64,000 bases of DNA, taken from positions 1 to 64,000 of the forward strand of contig PWMF01000034.1 of NCBI GenBank assembly GCA_003559215.1, read 5' to 3'. This DNA comes from Natrialbaceae archaeon (lineage in GTDB: Archaea > Halobacteriota > Halobacteria > Halobacteriales > Natrialbaceae). Made by a program: the position numbers and the translations under genes. The notes below the pieces were generated by a model. The model ran no database searches. It was not told the origin of the DNA and saw only the letters and a program-made list of their open reading frames with translations. The first letter of the stretch is position 1. The number at the start of each line of letters is the position of its first letter. Of this stretch, positions 61,106-64,000 are shown in pieces.

Positions 61106-61413
61106 CTCCGATCGCCTCCCTCGAGACCGTCCCTCGGACTCCCGTTCGGATGCTGCCCATTCGGCACATGCATGTTGTTATCTATCATACTACGACCTAG
61201 TATCCTGTCAACGATACCCAGGATATTAAATTCCCGTAATAGGCGCGAGTACGCCGAGTTACGGGCGAACCAGTTCGGTCGGAACCCCCATGGTTGAGTA
61301 CCGAGCCGCAGGTCGACGCGTCGGCCGAGCCCGGTTTGGGTCGGGATCTCGTCGTATCCGGAACGCTATACGTGAGCTAACACTTATCACGGCTTCGAGA
61401 AAAGGTATGCTAG
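61106..61413 (-). promoter_or_regulatory. Divergent control region between dehydrogenase and fhs
   Basis: This gap of about 300 bp separates the dehydrogenase-ETF operon from fhs. TATCCTG (61201-61207) and CAGGATA (61219-61225) form a perfect 7-bp inverted repeat with an 11-base centre, near AT-rich words (TTATCTATCATAC; GATATTAAATT) that could be the minus-strand promoter. CACTTATCAC at about 61381-61390 is the fhs TATA box, 27 bp before its ATG. No gene is seen. Confidence 0.5.
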
Positions 61414-63129
61414 ATGACGGATTTGAACCAGGACGGGGCGATCCCGACCGACTACGAGATCGCACAGAACACCGAGAAGCATCCGATCGCCGACGTCGTC
61501 GAGCCGTACGGGCTCGCGGAGGCGGACCTCGAGCCGATCGGCGACTACAAGGCGAAGGTCTCCTTCGAGGCGATCGAGCGGCTCCGAAACGAACGATCGG
61601 ACGACGGGAAGCTGATCCTCGTCACGGGGATGACGCCGACGCCGCTGGGCGAGGGAAAGACGGTGACGACGGTCGGGCTCGGGCAGGCGTTCAACCGGAT
61701 CGACCGCGACGCGCTGGTCGCGATCCGGGAGCCGTCGCTGGGGCCGGTCTTCGGCGTGAAAGGCGGCGCCGCGGGTGGGGGGTACTCCCAGGTGCTCCCG
61801 ATGGAGGACATCAACCTCCACTTCACGGGCGATCTCCACGCGCTCACCTCGGCACACAATCTGATCTCGACGATGCTCGACAACCACATCAAGCAGGGCA
61901 ACGAGCTCGATATCGCGGTCAACTGGGTCAACTGGCCCCGCGCGATCGACATGAACGATCGGGTCCTCCGGGAGACCGTGATCGGCCTGGGCGGCGAGGT
62001 CACCGGAGTCCCCCGTGAGGACGGTTTCATCCTGACGGCGGCCTCCGAGATGATGGCCGTGCTCTGTCTCGCGGACGGCCTCGAGGACCTCAAGGCCCGC
62101 ATCGGTCGGATCATCGTCGCCTACGACGAGGCGGGCGAGCCGATCACGGTCGACGACATCGGCGCGACCGACGCCGCAGCCATCCTGCTGAAGGACGCGC
62201 TCAAACCCAACGTCGTCCAGACGATCGAAGGGACGCCCGCGTTCGTCCACGGCGGTCCCTTCGCGAACATCGCCCACGGGACCAACTCGCTGATCGCCGA
62301 CGAGGTCGCGGCCCACCTCTCGGAGTACCTCGTCACCGAGGCCGGCTTCGGCTCCGATCTGGGCGCCGAGAAGTTCATGAACATCGTCTGCCGGTTCGGC
62401 GAGATGGAGCCCGACGCGGTCACCCTCGTCGCGTCGGTCCGGGCGCTGAAGTATCACGGCCAGGATATGTGGCCGCCGAACCTCGAGGAGTTAGAAGACG
62501 AGAACGTCGAGGCCGTCGAGCGCGGGCTCGAGAACCTCGATAAACACGTCGCGAACCTCCGGAAGTTCGGCGTCCCCGTCGTCGTCGCACTCAACCGCTT
62601 CCCGGACGACGCCGACGCGGAGGTCGAGGCCGTCCTCGAGCACTGCGAGACGGAACTCGAGGTTCGGGCCGCAGAGTCGACGGTGTTCAGCGACGGCGGC
62701 GAGGGCGGCGTCGACCTCGCCGAGAGCCTCGTCGACGCGGCCGAAACCGAGTCGTCGTTCGAGCCGCTGTACGACCTCGACGTGTCGATCGAGGAGAAGA
62801 CCGAGACCGTCGCAACCGAGATCTACGGCGCCGACGGCGTCGAGTACCACAGCGACGCCGAGAGCGACATCGAACGGCTCACCGAGCACGGGTTCGACGA
62901 CGTGCCGATCTGTATCTCGAAGACGTTTCACTCGCTGAGCGACGACGCCAGCCGCAAGGGCGTCCCTGAGGACTGGACCCTCGAGGTCAACGAGGTCTAC
63001 CCCTCCGCGGGCGCGGGCTTTCTCGTCGTGTTGACCGCGGACGTGCTCACCCTGCCCGGCCTCCCCGAGGAGCCGGCAGCCGCGAACATGGAACTGCACC
63101 CGGACGGAAGCATCGACGGGCTGTTCTGA
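61414..63129 (+). CDS. fhs: Formate--tetrahydrofolate ligase
   Basis: Fhs interconverts formate, THF and ATP with 10-formyl-THF. The 571-residue protein has the P-loop LVTGMTPTPLGEGKTVTTVG, REPSLGPVFGVKGGAAGGGY, MEDINLHFTGDLHALTSAHN and FVHGGPFANIAHGTNS. The C-terminal PSAGAGFLVVLTADVLTLPG closes the family. The start is set by a TATA box 27 bp upstream. Beside a methyl-oxidising dehydrogenase and a formate dehydrogenase, it may run in the ATP-yielding direction, releasing formate (inference). Confidence 0.96.
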   Translation: MTDLNQDGAIPTDYEIAQNTEKHPIADVVEPYGLAEADLEPIGDYKAKVSFEAIERLRNERSDDGKLILVTGMTPTPLGEGKTVTTVGLGQAFNRIDRDALVAIREPSLGPVFGVKGGAAGGGYSQVLPMEDINLHFTGDLHALTSAHNLISTMLDNHIKQGNELDIAVNWVNWPRAIDMNDRVLRETVIGLGGEVTGVPREDGFILTAASEMMAVLCLADGLEDLKARIGRIIVAYDEAGEPITVDDIGATDAAAILLKDALKPNVVQTIEGTPAFVHGGPFANIAHGTNSLIADEVAAHLSEYLVTEAGFGSDLGAEKFMNIVCRFGEMEPDAVTLVASVRALKYHGQDMWPPNLEELEDENVEAVERGLENLDKHVANLRKFGVPVVVALNRFPDDADAEVEAVLEHCETELEVRAAESTVFSDGGEGGVDLAESLVDAAETESSFEPLYDLDVSIEEKTETVATEIYGADGVEYHSDAESDIERLTEHGFDDVPICISKTFHSLSDDASRKGVPEDWTLEVNEVYPSAGAGFLVVLTADVLTLPGLPEEPAAANMELHPDGSIDGLF

Positions 63130-63135
63130 ACCGGC

Positions 63136-63708
63136 TTACGTCCCCGCTTCCGACCGGCGACCGAGCAGCCACAGCGCGCGATAGCAGTCCCACAGTTCGC
63201 AGTCACAGCGGTCGGCCACCGCTCGACAGCGATCGAGGTAGCGCTCGTAGTCCTCGGCGCCGGGCGCCTCGGGGTACGGTTCCTCGAGTTCCCCGTGTTC
63301 GCGTAACACCGTCCACTCGCGGGCGCTCATCACCAGGTACCGGTCGGGCTCGAGGAACTGCAGGAACGCCGTCCCGACCGACAGGTCGACGCCCTCGAGC
63401 GCCGTCAGCGCCTCGAGTTTCGCGGCCGTCGTCTCGGCCTCGAGCGCGCCCTCGATCGCCGCCTCGAGGGCCTCGAACTCGTTGTCGCCGAACCGTTCCT
63501 CGGCGGCGCGCCGTTTCGCGTCGGGGTACCGACCGAGGAAGCGCCGGAAGTGCCACTGGACGATCCACTCGACGTCGCGCCAGCCGTACGATCCCTCCGC
63601 GAGCGTCGCGGGCAACAGCTCGCGGTGTTCGTCCTCGACGGCCGCGAGCGGCTGTTCGTCCGGGTACTCGCCGGCGAGTTCTGCCACCGTATCCGAGGAG
63701 AGAGCCAT
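63136..63708 (-). CDS. Conserved haloarchaeal-type protein, function unknown
   Basis: The 190-residue acidic protein has DVEWIVQWHFRRFLGRYPDA, ALTALEGVDLSVGTAFLQFL and LVMSAREWTVLREHGELEE as its clearest blocks, and ends CELWDCYRALWLLGRR. The middle resembles a helix-hairpin-helix-like turn (LEGVDLSVGTAFL) as found in DNA-repair helical proteins, but the match is weak and I do not name a function. It is convergent with fhs, 6 bp apart, and divergent from the formate dehydrogenase gene. Confidence 0.75.
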   Translation of the reverse strand: MALSSDTVAELAGEYPDEQPLAAVEDEHRELLPATLAEGSYGWRDVEWIVQWHFRRFLGRYPDAKRRAAEERFGDNEFEALEAAIEGALEAETTAAKLEALTALEGVDLSVGTAFLQFLEPDRYLVMSAREWTVLREHGELEEPYPEAPGAEDYERYLDRCRAVADRCDCELWDCYRALWLLGRRSEAGT

Positions 63709-63802
63709 CGTCGGTCGGTTATCCGCCCGGCAGTGTGAACGTTTCCCTCACGGGAGCGGGAGAAACTTTCATACCTCGTCGAGGGAAACGGTACAGTAGA
63801 TC

Positions 63803-63841
63803 ATGAGTAGCACCCGCACAGGTGATTCCGATGGCGACTGA
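63803..63841 (+). other. 12-codon upstream ORF overlapping fdhF start
   Basis: ATG at 63803 opens a 12-codon frame that ends TGA at 63839-63841, overlapping the fdhF start (63831) in another frame. A TATA-like TTTCATAC lies about 30 bp before it, so the transcript would begin close to this ATG. It also contains the AGGTGAT that may serve as the fdhF ribosome site. Confidence 0.4.
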
Positions 63842-64000
63842 GGAATCCGAGCCCGTCAAGACGATCTGTCCGTACTGCGGCGTCGGCTGCGGTATCCAGG
63901 TCAACCAGGGCGAGGAACCCGGCGACGTACAGTTCATGCCCTGGGGCGACGCCCCGGTCAACGAGGGACGGATCTGTATCAAGGGCGGCGCGGCGACGGA
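63831..64000 (+). CDS. fdhF: Formate dehydrogenase alpha subunit, 3' end outside window
   Basis: The frame opens at ATG 63831 (MATEESEPVKTICPYCGVGC) and runs to the window edge. CPYCGVGCGIQ followed by GRICIKGG is the N-terminal [4Fe-4S] motif of molybdopterin formate dehydrogenases. An AGGTGAT ribosome site is 6 bases upstream. Only 56 codons are present, so later active-site residues (Cys or Sec, His, Arg) cannot be checked. It would oxidise formate released by fhs to CO2; MoaC at 5.6 kb supplies cofactor chemistry. Confidence 0.85.
   Translation, partial: MATEESEPVKTICPYCGVGCGIQVNQGEEPGDVQFMPWGDAPVNEGRICIKGGAAT

Noticed and set aside
59849-61297. 482-aa plus-strand ORF
   Set aside because: Antisense of the dehydrogenase gene, no family match.
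1-64000. CRISPR arrays, rRNA, IS elements and replication origins
   Set aside because: No regular spacer-repeat pattern, rRNA sequence, transposase or Orc1/Cdc6 gene with origin repeats was seen.

Overview
The window is chromosomal DNA from a halophilic archaeon (class Halobacteria; the style fits Natrialbaceae, but I cannot name the genus). Reasons: high GC, acidic proteins, archaeal TFB and ribosomal protein S8e, Tat-exported lipoproteins with an LAGC-type lipobox, TATA boxes about 26 bp upstream of start codons (leaderless transcripts), and many small proteins of haloarchaeal type. Both ends cut genes: tfb on the left (5' end missing) and a formate dehydrogenase on the right (3' end missing).

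Layout. 1-6.2 kb is mixed housekeeping: TFB, UPF0058, UPF0212, an OGG1-type glycosylase, acylphosphatase, NAD(P)HX repair and moaC. 6.3-10.9 kb is a polyhydroxyalkanoate locus: phaB, phaC, phaE, phasin, an AbrB-type regulator and a MaoC-type hydratase. 11-20 kb is nucleoside uptake and salvage: a sugar phosphomutase, a BMP-type ABC importer, cytidine deaminase and a nucleoside phosphorylase. 20-21.5 kb holds a MscS channel with the c-di-AMP synthase dacZ. 21.7-29.2 kb holds an orphan PD-(D/E)XK nuclease-like protein, tRNA-Leu with a palindromic tail, small regulators, an archaeal PPAT, malic enzyme, a PQQ-repeat lipoprotein and S8e.

29.5-38.8 kb is the phosphate region: an AbrB-PhoU regulator, pstSCAB and phoU. 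A minus-strand stress/arsenic block (tandem USP, Acr3, RidA-like, broken arsR) sits between pstB and phoU. 38.8-50.3 kb holds a Tat lipoprotein frame whose start codon appears to be ACG, an ETF module (FixA, FixB, fused FixCX), a bactofilin-like protein, a purine PRTase, a citramalate/isopropylmalate synthase and an orphan four-cluster ferredoxin subunit. 50.3-52.3 kb is a lower-GC accessory patch (Bat-type and winged-helix regulators) ending at tRNA-Ser. 52.4-56.2 kb has MoxR and PEP carboxylase. 56.8-64 kb is C1 metabolism: ETF alpha/beta, a dimethylglycine/sarcosine dehydrogenase-like flavoprotein, formate-THF ligase and the start of formate dehydrogenase. Together these could carry N-methyl groups to formate and CO2.

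Most notable observation: the two tRNA genes (Leu at 23.1 kb, Ser at 52.2 kb) each carry, directly on their 3' side, one or two units of the same architecture. Each unit has a copy of that tRNA's own 3' end, an inverted copy of its T-arm, and a hairpin. The central hairpin of the Leu unit and of the first Ser unit differ by two compensatory base-pair changes. I do not know a described element family with this design. Further points are the degenerate arsR, the apparent ATG-to-ACG start in a Tat lipoprotein, and a coding-like +1-frame tail behind mscS.
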